Positions 63,935 to 64,000 of a DNA stretch of 64,000 nucleotides are shown in pieces. How positions within the stretch are numbered: the first letter of the stretch is position 1; each line of letters opens with the position of its first letter. Source of the DNA: Candidatus Binatia bacterium (GTDB lineage: Bacteria > Desulfobacterota > Binatia > UBA1149 > CAITLU01); contig DASXOZ010000013.1 in assembly GCA_036493895.1 (NCBI GenBank), positions 217,306-281,305 on the forward strand, in the 5' to 3' direction. The notes beneath the pieces are model-generated. The model ran no database searches. It worked only from the letters and a program-made list of their open reading frames with translations, and was not told the DNA's origin. Position numbers and translations under genes: made by a program.

Positions 63935-64000
63935 ATCGGGGCCGGGCGCCGAGAAGGGGCCATCTGCTGCGTTGGCCTCGCTTCGCTCGCTACAGCGTAC

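Overview
The window is 64 kb of G+C-rich bacterial chromosome (about two thirds G+C by eye) with 68 genes that I can support. It has no rRNA, tRNA, CRISPR array, transposase or integrase that I could find. The host is Gram-negative: there are lipid A-type and PlsC-type acyltransferases, a PagL-like outer-membrane protein, several OmpA-like proteins and lipoproteins, and a cytochrome c maturation (ccm) system. Thr-rich linkers joined to dockerin-like repeats, together with the gene mix, suggest an uncultured deltaproteobacterial-type lineage (Binatota-like). That placement is an impression, not a demonstrated result.

Region 1 (1-15600) is the right-hand part of a cluster that looks like an aryl polyene or xanthomonadin-type lipid pigment locus. 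It holds an MMPL exporter (cut by the left edge), a DUF3261 lipoprotein, a family 2 glycosyltransferase, a lipid A-type acyltransferase, a PlsC-type acyltransferase, a B12-binding radical SAM enzyme, two membrane proteins (one COG4648-like), an AMP-ligase, three FAD enzymes (one FAD_oxidored-like, one halogenase-like, one CrtI-like), a condensation-like acyltransferase and an acyl carrier protein. The ACP-to-membrane-protein operon runs on the minus strand with start/stop overlaps; the halogenase-like and CrtI-like genes diverge from it. No ketosynthase, ketoreductase or dehydratase lies in the window, so those core genes would have to be left of position 1 or elsewhere. The combination of modifying enzymes is unusual and is the best candidate here for an undescribed pathway.

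Region 2 (15666-24660) is mostly housekeeping and small redox genes: a VOC protein, NUDIX and DHH hydrolases, a Gfo/Idh/MocA oxidoreductase, endonuclease III, two GFA-fold proteins, a nitronate monooxygenase, a UbiB-like kinase, and the distal end of ccmABCD. Region 3 (24819-34146) continues with ccmB and ccmA, a fused nucleotidyltransferase/CDP-alcohol phosphotransferase-like protein with a degraded motif, a split-barrel FMN protein, a UbiA prenyltransferase, a patatin-like phospholipase, an alpha/beta hydrolase, a thiolase and a phosphatase-fold protein lacking its catalytic cysteine.

Region 4 (34207-45078) covers the cell envelope and amino sugars: an L,D-transpeptidase, glmU (with an unusual basic tail) and glmS, then a perfect intrinsic terminator, a secreted SGNH hydrolase, a 458-base gap with REP-like hairpins and a 21-bp repeat, a secreted cohesin-like/dockerin-like protein, glutathione peroxidase and a RibB-type enzyme whose RibA half is degenerate.

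Region 5 (45337-49336) is a FecR / OmpA / CHASE2-adenylate cyclase group plus a PagL-like protein. Region 6 (49516-64000) holds a thioredoxin, a DEAD-box helicase, an acyltransferase, a glutaredoxin-like protein, a DUF3553 protein, UdgX, ileS-lspA, an OmpA protein with a Tyr/Pro-rich tail, a secreted glycoside hydrolase, a peroxiredoxin-like protein, a DUF3313 lipoprotein and a cytidylate-kinase-like protein. Short tandem repeats at gene ends recur through the window.
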